From the IMG/VR virus record IMGVR_UViG_3300017991_000048, positions 334,072 to 398,071 of that record: a stretch of DNA of 64,000 bases, one strand, 5' to 3'. This DNA is from a virus. Positions 1 to 9,460 of this stretch are shown piece by piece (positions within the stretch are counted from its first letter, which is position 1; every line of letters begins with the position of its first letter). The translations under genes were made by a program, and so were the position numbers. Under the pieces are notes generated by a model that had not been told where the DNA came from, did not search any database, and saw nothing but the letters and a program-made list of their open reading frames with translations.

Positions 1-66
1 AATGATAGAGGACACTCTGAGTGCTTTATTTAATTGTTCAGCGTCAACTGTAAATTTGATTTCCAT
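1..66 (-). CDS. dnaN: DNA polymerase III beta sliding clamp, N-terminus (partial)
   Basis: Only the first 22 codons are inside the window; the gene runs off the left edge. The peptide begins MEIKFTVDAEQLNKAL, close to the usual start of bacterial beta clamps (MKFTV... followed by L..AL). A GAGGATC ribosome site precedes the ATG. Clamp-loader delta and delta-prime genes lie further along the same strand, which supports a phage-encoded clamp system. The call rests on a short N-terminus and context only. Confidence 0.5.
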   Translation of the reverse strand, partial: MEIKFTVDAEQLNKALRVSSII

Positions 67-73
67 TTGATCC

Positions 74-343
74 TCATTTCTGTTGAAACTCTGCAAGAGC
101 GTTTTCAACTTCAGTCAGCGATTGATCCAACTTCTCGATCATAGCCTCTAACTCTTCTTTGGCTTGATCTCGCTCCTGAGCAATCTTCTTTGGGTCGTAA
201 CCCGCTTCTTTGATCTCCTGAACAATGGTAGCTAATTCCTCTTTTTTAGCTTCCAACTGCCCGGACAAAGTAGCCTTTTTCTGAACTACCGCATTATACC
301 TTTGTTGCAGTTCGTCGATCTTTTCCTTAATCTCATCAGACAT
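74..343 (-). CDS. small coiled-coil protein
   Basis: 89 aa, rich in Glu, Lys and Gln with heptad-like leucines over nearly its whole length, so probably one long coiled coil. The ATG at 343 is preferred over the GTG three codons upstream because AGAGGTG lies at suitable spacing. It sits between the putative clamp and a RecB-like nuclease. No family recognised. Confidence 0.6.
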   Translation of the reverse strand: MSDEIKEKIDELQQRYNAVVQKKATLSGQLEAKKEELATIVQEIKEAGYDPKKIAQERDQAKEELEAMIEKLDQSLTEVENALAEFQQK

Positions 344-368
344 TGGTATCACACCTCTTTGTTGCCAA

Positions 369-1265
369 TTAAAAGCTGATTTCCCCTTCCTCTACACCAC
401 GTTTTCGGTCCTCGACAATCTGTGCTTTAGTATTATCGGACAAAGCTTTCGAGCCTTCTGAGCAGTGCTCCCGATAGCCGCACAATGAGCAACTTGAACC
501 GGGGTTGGCCCAAAATATGGCGTTTGGCTTTCCCTTCCGAAGCTCTTTCTTGGCTGACTCAATTTCTTGGATTGTTTCCAATATAGCGTTCAAAAGAGCC
601 TCTAGCTGGCTCTTCGTTACTCCGCTCCAATCCATGCTCTCTTCAGGCTCAAACCGCCAATATAAAAACCCTAACTGGTCAGGGATCACCCCGTGCCTCA
701 ACCAATATAACATGGCGTACCAACGCAACTGGCGGCTATCTGTGTACTTGTCACGCCACCTGGACCCTTTGCCGTCTACAATCACCAAATCCCCATGGGG
801 CCGAACCCGTCTCATAATAAAGTCCGCACGACCTCCAATTATATGGCCTTTCACTTTCTCATCTAAGACAACCTCTGCCTCTGCATCAATCCCACCAAGC
901 CGGTGGTACTTTATGCTCCGCAGTCCTCTGGGGATAGTCTCACGGATTTCTTGCTCGACCTCATCTAAAGACCGGCTACCGGGCTTAAGGTTTGGCTCGT
1001 TCCAATCAAAAAACCCGCCCTTCTCCGTCTCCCGGACCGTGACTCTCGTCATTACCGGACGCACAAGGTCCATCAATCTCATCAGTATCAGATCAGCTTT
1101 CCACATCTCATCTACGTAAAACTGTTCAAAAATCTTCCCCACCACATCCCCGTAAAGCATATGGACGCAATTGCTCTTGGACGGTATCAGCTTCTGAATA
1201 TACCTGTAGTAATAAGCCCTTGGGCAATTCTTATAGACAGTAAAACCAGAATAAGACAGGTACAT
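369..1265 (-). CDS. PD-(D/E)XK nuclease, RecB/Cas4-like with Cys cluster
   Basis: 298 aa. An N-terminal Cys in CPRAYYYRY and a C-terminal group CSLCGYREHC match the four cysteines that bind an iron-sulphur cluster in Cas4/AddB-type exonucleases. The middle holds GRADFI, then IVDGKG and QLRWYA, fitting the D..(D/E)xK and QxxxY motifs of RecB-like nucleases. It probably resects or trims DNA ends. Its ATG overlaps the SbcD-like stop (TGATG), so the two are likely translated together with the SbcC-like and RecA genes. Confidence 0.8.
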   Translation of the reverse strand: MYLSYSGFTVYKNCPRAYYYRYIQKLIPSKSNCVHMLYGDVVGKIFEQFYVDEMWKADLILMRLMDLVRPVMTRVTVRETEKGGFFDWNEPNLKPGSRSLDEVEQEIRETIPRGLRSIKYHRLGGIDAEAEVVLDEKVKGHIIGGRADFIMRRVRPHGDLVIVDGKGSRWRDKYTDSRQLRWYAMLYWLRHGVIPDQLGFLYWRFEPEESMDWSGVTKSQLEALLNAILETIQEIESAKKELRKGKPNAIFWANPGSSCSLCGYREHCSEGSKALSDNTKAQIVEDRKRGVEEGEISF

Positions 1266-2239
1266 CAGGCTTCCCCACGGGCTCGCTTCAAATATGTCAA
1301 AGCCGTTTCTCTGACTTCGTGAGCGAAATCCAATATTCGAATATTATCTTCGATCGTTGCTGTTGAGTCGAATGTCGCATCTTCTTGTAACTTCTCGACA
1401 AACTCATCGATATTACGATTTTCGGTTTCTATCCGTTCCTTCTTTTCAAAATCAAACACTTCTTCAGCAGGGGCTACATTTAAAGGAAGCAGTTCGATCC
1501 CAATATTAGAGCCAAACTCTAATAAAGCCACCTGTGGGGTGCGAGTAATATTTTCATGCACCAGAGCGCCCCGCGAGACAGCGCCTTGATTCACAAAATG
1601 CTTGCCATCAATATCAACAACACCTTGATCTTGGTGCCAGTGCCCGAAACACCAAACGTCGGGGCCATTGGGAGTTACAAGATCAGAATACCTAAACACA
1701 GGCTCCTTGAAAAACCCTTCGACATTTGTTGGAGGTGATCCGGACGCCAAAGCATGAACAACCGCTACCAAATAATCGTCTTCCGGTTGCTTCTGAATCT
1801 CCAGGAGGTCATTTATGGTACGCCTCAAACTATAAGGCACCCCGACAACACGTACTTGTAAACCATCTTTCTGAAAAACCTCTTCCCGTAGTTGGCGAAA
1901 GACCCTGTAGACATACAAAACCCCAATCGGTTGCTGAACAACACTGTCAAGATTATTGTGTTTAATGTCGTGGTTACCTTCCACGTGGAAAACCGGACAC
2001 TCATATTTGCTATGTATCAATCCGGTACGATACATGGAAGCGTGGCTATTCTTACTCGCGCTCTTGATATGAAAATAGTCACCACCATCTAACACTGCAT
2101 CAACTTTATGTTCGCTTGCCAGTTGTCCGATCTGTTCCAGGTCAGACCAGATCTCAGCCGGGTAGTCGCCTTTCCAGGAGTCCGGGCTTCTATCAGAGAC
2201 ATGCACATCAGTGCGAAATATGAAAGCTACTCTAGACAA
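1265..2239 (-). CDS. SbcD/Mre11-like metallophosphoesterase
   Basis: 324 aa. The calcineurin-type metal motifs are visible in order: RTDVHVSD, DGGDYFH, EGNHDIKH, a later VVHALAS and FGHWHQDQ. This is the nuclease half of SbcCD/Mre11-Rad50 (T4 gp47 type). It appears to start with TTG directly after the stop of the SbcC-like gene. It acts with the upstream ATPase in double-strand-break processing. Confidence 0.85.
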   Translation of the reverse strand: MSRVAFIFRTDVHVSDRSPDSWKGDYPAEIWSDLEQIGQLASEHKVDAVLDGGDYFHIKSASKNSHASMYRTGLIHSKYECPVFHVEGNHDIKHNNLDSVVQQPIGVLYVYRVFRQLREEVFQKDGLQVRVVGVPYSLRRTINDLLEIQKQPEDDYLVAVVHALASGSPPTNVEGFFKEPVFRYSDLVTPNGPDVWCFGHWHQDQGVVDIDGKHFVNQGAVSRGALVHENITRTPQVALLEFGSNIGIELLPLNVAPAEEVFDFEKKERIETENRNIDEFVEKLQEDATFDSTATIEDNIRILDFAHEVRETALTYLKRARGEA

Positions 2240-3454
2240 TTAATGATCATCCAATGTTAAGGGCCGATTACATTCGCGGCACAGCATCCCCAAACTATCA
2301 AATTCCTGTAATATCTCGGCCTCTTCTTGAAGCGTTCCCTTCAACTCCTGTTTTAACTGTAACAATGCTTGGGACAACTCATAGGCTTGGGTCGCCCATA
2401 AAACAATACGAAGATAAACATCTCTCGTCTCTTCCAGCGGACCGAACTCCGGAAGAGAAAGCAGTAAGAGCTTTTGAATCTTATCCAAAAAGGATGCGAG
2501 CACATCAACCTTGGACGCCCATTGAACTAGCTTTTCATATAACACCCCTGAGGATGAAAACGATTCCATTTCCGGGATTTCAATAGCTTCCAACCCTTTC
2601 AAAGCCAAGACCGCCTGGGCCTTGCCGTGAAGTTCAGCGACTAGCCGCTCCAAAGTTGTAAACTTAGAATCCTCTTCCTTCAAAGGGCTGATGTCAGGTA
2701 CTTTTATCTGTTCGACCGCTTTTAAATCTCTAAGCTGTTGGCCAACGCTAAAAATAGCCTCTATAAATTGCTCCAACTGCTCCGCTTTCTCCTTAATAGC
2801 CTCTACCTGCTGGTAAACTTCCTCGACGTCTGATGCCTGACCCGCAACGCCATCCAACCCTTCATACCCCTCTAATGCTTCCGAGAGGTCTTCAATATCC
2901 TTCTCCCGAACCTTACGGGTGGCTCTGGCCTCTTTACGGTCTTTTTCGGCTAAACGTATGGCAACATTAATCTGATCCAACTTCGCCACGTCAGATAAAA
3001 TATCAGCCGCTACCGTGCCGGGTTTATCTAAGATAAAAATAGGCTTGAACTGATCCGAAACCTGTAAAAGCCCTTTTTCTTTTTCCCCTAACTTAACGGG
3101 CGAGAACCCCGGAGTCAAAAAGTCTGGTGTGCCTCTCCCCACTACCGTGTGCTCTGTGCCGTTGTGTACATACCTGTTGACGGCATCCCCCTTCTCCCAA
3201 AGGAGATCTAAACCCTCCGCCTTAATATGAACAGAACAAAAGCACTTACAAGACTTGGCCCCTTTGATTACACGAGGGCAACTAATACTGTGTCTTACAT
3301 AGTTATCAGCAGGGGAGCCCGTAAGAGCCGCTTTAATTGCTCTTATTACTGCGCTCTTGCCGATGTTGCTTCTACCGGCCAAAGCCGAAAAGCCATCCAC
3401 ATCAATAACTTGATGGGTTATAGATTGGAAGTTTTTAATTTCGACCCGGACCAC
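2240..3454 (-). CDS. SbcC/Rad50-like ATPase, ending at the zinc hook
   Basis: 404 aa, GTG start. The N-terminus is a Rad50-type head with Walker A GRSNIGKSA, followed by coiled coil. The protein ends with LCRECNRPLTLDDH, where CREC fits the CxxC of the Rad50 zinc hook. A normal Rad50/SbcC would continue with a second coiled coil and a Walker B/signature half; none follows, because the SbcD-like gene starts immediately. So this is half of a Rad50, or the other half lies elsewhere. Confidence 0.8.
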   Translation of the reverse strand: MVRVEIKNFQSITHQVIDVDGFSALAGRSNIGKSAVIRAIKAALTGSPADNYVRHSISCPRVIKGAKSCKCFCSVHIKAEGLDLLWEKGDAVNRYVHNGTEHTVVGRGTPDFLTPGFSPVKLGEKEKGLLQVSDQFKPIFILDKPGTVAADILSDVAKLDQINVAIRLAEKDRKEARATRKVREKDIEDLSEALEGYEGLDGVAGQASDVEEVYQQVEAIKEKAEQLEQFIEAIFSVGQQLRDLKAVEQIKVPDISPLKEEDSKFTTLERLVAELHGKAQAVLALKGLEAIEIPEMESFSSSGVLYEKLVQWASKVDVLASFLDKIQKLLLLSLPEFGPLEETRDVYLRIVLWATQAYELSQALLQLKQELKGTLQEEAEILQEFDSLGMLCRECNRPLTLDDH

Positions 3455-3456
3455 AC

Positions 3457-4722
3457 TCAGCCACCACCGGACTCTTCAGTCAGCGCCTCTTCTACCTCTG
3501 ACTCGATATCCGCCTCATCGTCACCCTCAAGATCGAAGCCTTCTAGCAATTCGTCTTCCTCCGTCAACTCACTACCTGCTTCTACAGCAGAAGCATTGAC
3601 CGCGACTGCGAGCTTTGTCCGAAGAGCTTCAAAAACCTTGGGGTTTTCGATCAAGAATTGACGGAACTTGTCACGTCCCTGAAACTTCTTGTCGAGCAAT
3701 GTATAGTAGGCTCCCGATCTCTTGATTAATCCTTGGACGACGCCAGTCTCAATAATCGAGTAATAATCATCAATGCCCACCCCGTAACGGATGAACATCT
3801 GGGTTGAATGCCCCTGCTTTGCGTCCACCTTAGACTTGACTACTTTCACATCAGTCACGTTACCATATGGGAATCGACGCTTCTTACCGCTCATTGGGTC
3901 TTTTCGCTCGACAACTTCTGACTTGATGCGAGCCGTGCGAAGACGAAGGTAAGCATAGAACTTAATAGCCTTGCCGCCGCTCGTATTCTCAGCCTCGCCG
4001 TAGCTTTTACCGCCGCCAGTATTAATCAATGCTCGTGTCTGATTGATAAAAACCAGAGCCGTGCCAGGATGATTCGGATCTGTTTTCTCTTTGTTGTCCG
4101 TGAGGCGGGGATACTTTTGCAGCCACGTAACAAACTTCGGTAACTCCTTAGAGAACTGCCGCGCAAGAGCGCCGATCTTAGCTTCAGCGTCGAAGCCTTT
4201 CTCCATTTCAGACTTCGGCACCATTGCAGCTACAGAATCCACCCCTATAATATCGAAGCCAGCAGCGATGCCAATGAACATCATCTTCCAGCCCTCTTCC
4301 ATATTATCCGGTTGGTAGACCAACAGCTTATCCTCATCATAAGACAGCCCAAGTGCCTTGGCGTAGCTATGATCTAAGGAATGCTCAAAGTCGATAAATA
4401 AAGCGGCTCCGCCTGCTTTTTGCGCCTCAACCATTGCAGAGATGAGTAATGTTGTTTTACCGCTCGATTCAGGCCCATATATCTCTATAATTCTACGCCT
4501 GGGAAGCCCTGGACAGACCAATCCCTTGCCGTCTTTAGTTGGGCTACCTCCAATCAGCATATCCACAGGAAAAGAACCCGTGGATACGTGCCCCAATGTC
4601 TTTGCAGAGGGCTGTAGTGGCTGTTGTTTTGTCGTTTTAAGAATAGTGGCTCTAGCCTTGGCCACCATCGTTGCCCTCTCACTAATGGGCTTCGTGCTCT
4701 TTTTTGTCTTTTTCGCAGCCAT
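3457..4722 (-). CDS. recA: RecA-family recombinase
   Basis: 421 aa. Contains Walker A GPESSGKTT, IDFEHSLD, the DSVAAMVPKSE strand and the INQTR loop followed by GGGKSYGEAENTSGGKA, all typical RecA core motifs. The N-terminus is lysine rich and the C-terminus is long and acidic. It would form filaments on single-stranded DNA for strand exchange. It lies between the SbcC-like and RuvC-like genes, a coherent recombination operon. Confidence 0.93.
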   Translation of the reverse strand: MAAKKTKKSTKPISERATMVAKARATILKTTKQQPLQPSAKTLGHVSTGSFPVDMLIGGSPTKDGKGLVCPGLPRRRIIEIYGPESSGKTTLLISAMVEAQKAGGAALFIDFEHSLDHSYAKALGLSYDEDKLLVYQPDNMEEGWKMMFIGIAAGFDIIGVDSVAAMVPKSEMEKGFDAEAKIGALARQFSKELPKFVTWLQKYPRLTDNKEKTDPNHPGTALVFINQTRALINTGGGKSYGEAENTSGGKAIKFYAYLRLRTARIKSEVVERKDPMSGKKRRFPYGNVTDVKVVKSKVDAKQGHSTQMFIRYGVGIDDYYSIIETGVVQGLIKRSGAYYTLLDKKFQGRDKFRQFLIENPKVFEALRTKLAVAVNASAVEAGSELTEEDELLEGFDLEGDDEADIESEVEEALTEESGGG

Positions 4723-4731
4723 AGATGCCTC

Positions 4732-5379
4732 TCACGTTTTGGGGAGTAATGAAAATCGAAAGTATCGCTGATCTTCTTTAAACACCGCGCCTGTCTTCAC
4801 TGTCTCGCCTTTACGCTTCCCCCGCGTAAATGTATGAATCCTTAAAAAGGCTCGATGTTCCGATGGAGTCAAATCTTCTTTGCCAATTTCGCCCCGAACA
4901 ACTTTCCAAAACCGGGCAGTGAACCGGGCCACATGATAGGCATCTGCCTCATCAGAGTTCCATTTCTTAATTCCAGTGTCCGCTTTAGCTGCCTCAATCA
5001 TATCCGACTTAAATAGTTTGCCCTTGCGAAGCTTCGGGTCTTCTTTCACCAACATCTTGAGAGTTCCAGGATCAAAGTACACCACATCTCGCCGCCGACT
5101 CCAGATAGCCTCATTGACCATCAAAAATAAGGCGTACAAACCCTCACTGTACAACTCTCCGAACGGAGGGGATTCCACACCGACCGTCTCGATCAATAGG
5201 TACCGGTCCAGCAAATCCTGTAGCTCTTCCCGTAATATTACATATCTTTCTACCCACATAGTTTTTGGCGTGGTAGACCAGCGGCCTTTAGCGAACACGC
5301 GGTCCTCACCCACCACTGTAGAATTGTGGATGCACCAGCCGAATCCACGAAGCGATGGGTCGAGACCGAGCGTGAACAT
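4732..5379 (-). CDS. RuvC-like Holliday junction resolvase
   Basis: 215 aa. Starts MFTLGLDPSLRGFGW, the first RNase-H-fold acidic motif of RuvC, followed by GVESPP and C-terminal WNSDEADAYHVA, which supply the other acidic residues. It probably cuts four-way junctions made by the neighbouring recombinase. It starts a run of genes going left toward recA. Confidence 0.8.
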   Translation of the reverse strand: MFTLGLDPSLRGFGWCIHNSTVVGEDRVFAKGRWSTTPKTMWVERYVILREELQDLLDRYLLIETVGVESPPFGELYSEGLYALFLMVNEAIWSRRRDVVYFDPGTLKMLVKEDPKLRKGKLFKSDMIEAAKADTGIKKWNSDEADAYHVARFTARFWKVVRGEIGKEDLTPSEHRAFLRIHTFTRGKRKGETVKTGAVFKEDQRYFRFSLLPKT

Positions 5380-5387
5380 GGTAAAGG

Positions 5388-5406
5388 ACGGGGGCTGAGC
5401 CCCCGT
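5388..5406 (-). terminator. GC-rich hairpin between two genes
   Basis: Perfect stem of eight pairs (ACGGGGGC with GCCCCCGT) around a three-base loop, just after the stop of the 296-aa gene, followed by CCTTT on the minus strand. The short T-run makes it a weak intrinsic terminator or an attenuator before the RuvC-like gene. Confidence 0.55.
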
Positions 5407-5411
5407 TCTGG

Positions 5412-6302
5412 TTATACCTGATCCAACATATCCTGGAAGTTGTCTGCCGTTATATCCTCAGTGGCAGAACCTCCAAGACCCAGTTTGGAACGTAACTGAT
5501 CCGTGGTCATCTCACGGAAGGGAATCAGCTTGTCATACAAATTCACAGCATGAGCCAGCACAGCGGCCTTGAACGTGTCATTCTTCTGCCAGATAGCCTG
5601 ACCAGCAAAGCTCACAGAGATGTTCTGATACTGAGTTTCTTTGCACTCCAGCTTGATATCCTGCAATGCCAACGACAGGTTGTTCTCACGAAGTCCGTCA
5701 TTGAGCTTCCAGATATCATCATACACACGAGAGCTAAAACGCCAAGGAATAAGCTGTAGCTTGTTCTCCTTGATCTGTCTGGCAAGCGTTTCCTTATTCA
5801 GTGTGCCCTCTCCGTCTGTCGGGTAGATCAACAAAAGGGTGGTAAAGTACATCTTGGGCTCCGGTAGACGCTTCCAAATCGCGTCAGCGTCAGCCCCATC
5901 TTTACCAAGCCGAGAAATCACATAACCAAGACCGTCCTGGTAATGGGCTTTCATAGCCTTGAAATGAGCGACTGAAACGTCCAATTTATCAGTTTCAGTT
6001 AACTGGTCCGCGCTCTTCTCAAGTTCTTCCGCTCTCTGCGTAAGGGCGCGATTGGCGACCTTGGTGACATCTTCACGTGTCAGCCTTTTGCTATCCTTTT
6101 TGGCTGCTTTTATGGCATTCCGAACAGCATTCTTATCATAGGTGTGAAAATACACAAATGCACACCTAATAACCTCGCCCTTCTTGGACATCTTCAGCCA
6201 GTCTTGTCGAGTTCCCCCCAATCCCTTCTCATCGGGGTCAAGAGCAACATCTTCATCAAAATCACTATACTCTTCTGGTAGATCATAATCTTCTTCGGCC
6301 AT
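5412..6302 (-). CDS. unknown; possible single-stranded DNA-binding protein
   Basis: 296 aa, beginning MAEEDYDLPEEYSDFDED. The ATG at 6302 has AAAGGAAAG in front and is preferred over a GTG 14 codons upstream. It has an acidic N-terminus, a lysine-rich helical middle, and a C-terminus ending TADNFQDMLDQV. The position next to RuvC and RecA suggests a role in recombination or ssDNA binding, but no motif proves it. Confidence 0.55.
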   Translation of the reverse strand: MAEEDYDLPEEYSDFDEDVALDPDEKGLGGTRQDWLKMSKKGEVIRCAFVYFHTYDKNAVRNAIKAAKKDSKRLTREDVTKVANRALTQRAEELEKSADQLTETDKLDVSVAHFKAMKAHYQDGLGYVISRLGKDGADADAIWKRLPEPKMYFTTLLLIYPTDGEGTLNKETLARQIKENKLQLIPWRFSSRVYDDIWKLNDGLRENNLSLALQDIKLECKETQYQNISVSFAGQAIWQKNDTFKAAVLAHAVNLYDKLIPFREMTTDQLRSKLGLGGSATEDITADNFQDMLDQV

Positions 6303-6478
6303 TGTCTTTCCTTTGTTCAGGTTGCTCTGGCCACGAAATGTCACTTAGACTGGAAGCCAGAAACAACAGTTTTCAGTTGACAGGCTTGGTGGCCTTTTCC
6401 TACAGGTGTCGCGAAGAGCCTAATGGAGTTGGCTTCCAAGCCTGTCAAAAGCCGCCTACACCAAAACTACAAAATAAT
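6303..6478. other. intergenic region with inverted repeat
   Basis: No gene seen. It contains a perfect 13-base inverted repeat, TTGACAGGCTTGG at 6377-6389 and its complement at 6436-6448, 46 bases apart, and a GGTGTA motif reading toward the 296-aa gene. Likely a control region. Confidence 0.6.
6457..6462 (-). promoter_or_regulatory. GGTGTA motif
   Basis: Minus-strand TTTTGGTGTAGGCG upstream of the gene starting at 6302; one of the recurring motifs. Confidence 0.4.
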
Positions 6479-7270
6479 TCATAGTTCTTCTAAAATAGAG
6501 ACAATATCCCGCATCTCGTCGCTTATGGGGTCTGGCTCTACCACTGGTTGGGGCTCTGCTGGCTTGTCTGACTTCTCAGGCATAGGTTCTTCTGGAGACT
6601 CCAAAAACTGAACCACAGCCTCCTCTTCCGGGCTTGCCTCTTCTTCTGATTCCGGATCTTCAGGGATCTCTTCTGATTCCGGGTCTTCAGGACTTTCCGA
6701 CTCATCCGCAAGCATATCGGCTAGTTCTTGCTCGTTCAGACCCTCATCTACAGCCATTCCTCCAACAGCCTCACCTTTGGTAGTGCGCTCATCGCCGTAA
6801 AAAGAGCCGCTTTCTATCTCTATTTTGACAAGACGGCGTTGATCCTTGATAGCCGCCATGGTCGCGTGTAGCTCTCGGTTACGGTGATTCACAACCTTAT
6901 ACACAGATTCCAACTCATGCATCTGGTCTTTAAGGTCATTAATCGCCTCTCGCTGATTACGTAGCATAAAGCCAGCGGTCGCCTTACGGTCCTCTACGCT
7001 GGAGAGGGATCTCACCCGGTCACTGTTGGCAATCAAATCGTCGTACTCCAAAGAGTAGGCCGCTTCGAGTTTCCGCAATTCACTGCTGACAGCCAGCTTC
7101 TCTTGGCTTACCTCAGAAATCACCAAACTCACCCGGTTGAGGTAATTCCGACAGGTGGCAATGACGTCCTGAAAATAGTTAGGCCCTAACGAACCTGGAT
7201 CTTTGTTAAGTTCCAGGATGTAGGTGACCATTTCCTTGAAAATGGCGTCGATACGTTCTTCACTGAGCAT
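6479..7270 (-). CDS. coiled-coil protein with acidic Pro/Glu-rich C-terminus
   Basis: 263 aa. The first two thirds are helical with coiled-coil character; the last third has repeated SEEIPEDPESEEE-like acidic segments. ATG at 7270 follows GGTGTAGTAAGGGGG. It overlaps the end of the RecD2-like gene by 11 bases. Function unknown; it might be a scaffold or adaptor. Confidence 0.65.
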   Translation of the reverse strand: MLSEERIDAIFKEMVTYILELNKDPGSLGPNYFQDVIATCRNYLNRVSLVISEVSQEKLAVSSELRKLEAAYSLEYDDLIANSDRVRSLSSVEDRKATAGFMLRNQREAINDLKDQMHELESVYKVVNHRNRELHATMAAIKDQRRLVKIEIESGSFYGDERTTKGEAVGGMAVDEGLNEQELADMLADESESPEDPESEEIPEDPESEEEASPEEEAVVQFLESPEEPMPEKSDKPAEPQPVVEPDPISDEMRDIVSILEEL

Positions 7271-9455
7271 CCCCCTTACTACACCTAATTCGCTCTGAAG
7301 TTATCAAATCCCGTAAAATTGTGTTGCGCTGTATTACTTTATCGTTCGCAACCGCTTTCAAAACAGCATCGGCGTCCCCCAAAAGCCAAACTTTCTTCCG
7401 TGCCCGTGTGATAGCCGTATAAAACAGATTCCTCTGTAGCATTACCCCCTGAGCTTTGACCAGAGGTAAAATAACAGTTTCAAACTCTTCCCCCTGGCAC
7501 CGATGTACGGTTACGGCATAAGCCAGTTTCAACATGAATCCAGCTTCTTCTTTCGGAATGTCTACATTTGCATCCGGTGAATCTCCAACCCCATGTATCC
7601 GAAGTGTAAGGCTGTCCTTTTTAATAGACACTAGCTTTCCAATATCGCCGTTATATATGTTGAGCTTGTAGTCGTTTCTAATGACCATAAGACGGTCACC
7701 AATCCTAGTCTCAAACTCCGGTAGCTTCCAACTGGGTTGCCCGGTCTTGGGGTTGAGCTTGTCGCGCAACTTCGCATTCAGATTATCAACGCCAACGGTG
7801 CCCTCATACTTTGGAGACAGAACCTGGAAGTTGGCATCCCGGCCTTTAAGTTTAGCCGCCATTTCAACTATAAAGCCCACCATCATACTCTCGTCAGAAG
7901 CCGACACGAATTGGAACTCTGTATTTTCCTTCTTGGGTAAACCAAGGGGCGACTGTCCATTCCGAATCTGGTGAGCCGCCAACACAATATCACTCGTTTC
8001 AGCTTGACGGAATATATGCTCCAACCGAACACGGGACAAAGCTTTACACGCAAGAAGCTCACGTAACACATTTCCCGCGCCGACCGATGGGAGTTGAGCA
8101 TCGTCTCCCACCAAAACCAACATTGTTTGAGGCTCCAAAGCATCCAAAAGACGGTAAAACAACGCCTGATCTACCATCGAAGTCTCGTCTACAATAACCG
8201 CTTCCGTTTCCAAGGGCTCATTACTGTCATGGCCCCAGTTATGCCCGTCATAACGGAGCGCCCGGTGTACCGTTTTAGCTTCGGTTCCAGTCACGGCTGA
8301 AAGACGTTTCGCCGCAATTCCTGTTGGAGCCATGAGCATATGACTTATTTTGAGTTGCCTAAAAAGATGAACAAAAGCTCGAATTAAAGTTGTTTTGCCT
8401 GTTCCAGGAGCCCCTGTTACCACTAATACCCGATTGGCTATCAGCCGTTCTATGGCTTCACGTTGCATGTCAGATAATGTGATACTGTTGGCAGCCTCGT
8501 AATTTTGTAAAAAGATATCCAGGTCTATCACCAATTCAGAAGACACCAAAAACCGGGACAGCATCTGTGCCGATCCTCGTTCGTAAAGATAAGTCTCTGA
8601 GGTGTAAACCCCTGTAGCTGCGTCAACTTTGAGAACCCCCTCTCTTTCCATTTCGCCCACAGCTTTGGAGGATTCTTCACCAAGGTTGTCACCAAAAGCA
8701 GGCACATTATTACGAAAAGCTAAGGTCTCCATTAGCTTCGAAATTTCCCCTCTCCGAACAAACAAATGCCCCTGATGGATTTGATCTCGGACAACCCATA
8801 ATACAGCCCCTCTGATGCGCCGGGGATCTTCCGGTCCTATCCCCCGTGCCACACCCAAAGCTTCGGCCCGACGAAACGGAAACTCTTCAATCTCCATCAA
8901 GCGGTAAGGATCATCTGAAATAATCTCGACAGCATCAGGCCCAAAACACCGAAAGATTTGAGCTATCAATAAAGAGTTGAAGCCATGCTTCTGGAGAAAC
9001 TCCGAAAAAACTGCCATCCCCCGTATTGTTCTCCACCGGGAACTTGCAATGGCTAACGCCGCTCGTTCCTCTTCGTCTTCAGCAGCCTCAAGAATTTGCT
9101 CACTCTTGAGAGCTTCATAAATCCCGTCGCCCAAATCCCGAACTGTTCTTCGTAAAAGAGGCCAACTGTCAAAAACTCTCACACAGTTTCCCAAAAAGAA
9201 CTGAGCATCTACAGCATTTCTGCACCAGGGAGTCCAATTCTTGACCTTGAACTGCTTCCCATACTTCTGATGGTTCCCCCACGCTCCACCTACCTCTAAG
9301 ATTGCTCCTGGGATAAGAGCAGTGACGCCAAAGAAATCCCCGGAAACCTTAGTACGTTTCGGCTTCACGTCATCAGGTTCGTAAACACGAAAAGAAAGAA
9401 TATGGAAGGGACCACTTCTATAGATCACCTTCTCGACGCGACCTCGAAGAAACAC
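7260..9455 (-). CDS. RecD2-like superfamily 1 DNA helicase
   Basis: 731 aa. Walker A GAPGTGKTT, Walker B VIVDETSMVD, GDDAQLPSVG and a late YAVTVHRCQGEE and YTAITRARK are the classic RecD helicase motifs. An N-terminal extension of about 300 residues, with a GIG helix-hairpin segment, fits the RecD2 type that works without RecBC. It likely unwinds DNA 5'-3' in repair or replication restart. Confidence 0.9.
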   Translation of the reverse strand: MFLRGRVEKVIYRSGPFHILSFRVYEPDDVKPKRTKVSGDFFGVTALIPGAILEVGGAWGNHQKYGKQFKVKNWTPWCRNAVDAQFFLGNCVRVFDSWPLLRRTVRDLGDGIYEALKSEQILEAAEDEEERAALAIASSRWRTIRGMAVFSEFLQKHGFNSLLIAQIFRCFGPDAVEIISDDPYRLMEIEEFPFRRAEALGVARGIGPEDPRRIRGAVLWVVRDQIHQGHLFVRRGEISKLMETLAFRNNVPAFGDNLGEESSKAVGEMEREGVLKVDAATGVYTSETYLYERGSAQMLSRFLVSSELVIDLDIFLQNYEAANSITLSDMQREAIERLIANRVLVVTGAPGTGKTTLIRAFVHLFRQLKISHMLMAPTGIAAKRLSAVTGTEAKTVHRALRYDGHNWGHDSNEPLETEAVIVDETSMVDQALFYRLLDALEPQTMLVLVGDDAQLPSVGAGNVLRELLACKALSRVRLEHIFRQAETSDIVLAAHQIRNGQSPLGLPKKENTEFQFVSASDESMMVGFIVEMAAKLKGRDANFQVLSPKYEGTVGVDNLNAKLRDKLNPKTGQPSWKLPEFETRIGDRLMVIRNDYKLNIYNGDIGKLVSIKKDSLTLRIHGVGDSPDANVDIPKEEAGFMLKLAYAVTVHRCQGEEFETVILPLVKAQGVMLQRNLFYTAITRARKKVWLLGDADAVLKAVANDKVIQRNTILRDLITSERIRCSKGDAQ
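7280..7285 (-). promoter_or_regulatory. GGTGTA motif before the coiled-coil gene
   Basis: GGTG TAGTAA lies 11 nt before the ATG at 7270, inside the end of the RecD2-like gene; AAGGGGG adjoins the ATG. Confidence 0.55.
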
Positions 9456-9460
9456 ACTAT

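Noticed and set aside
1979-1990. Second parS-like palindrome TTCCACGTGGAA
   Set aside because: Inside the SbcD-like gene and matches the parS consensus at only about ten of sixteen positions.
6377-6410. Sigma-70 promoter from TTGACA
   Set aside because: No good -10 box at the right distance; the hexamer is part of the inverted repeat.
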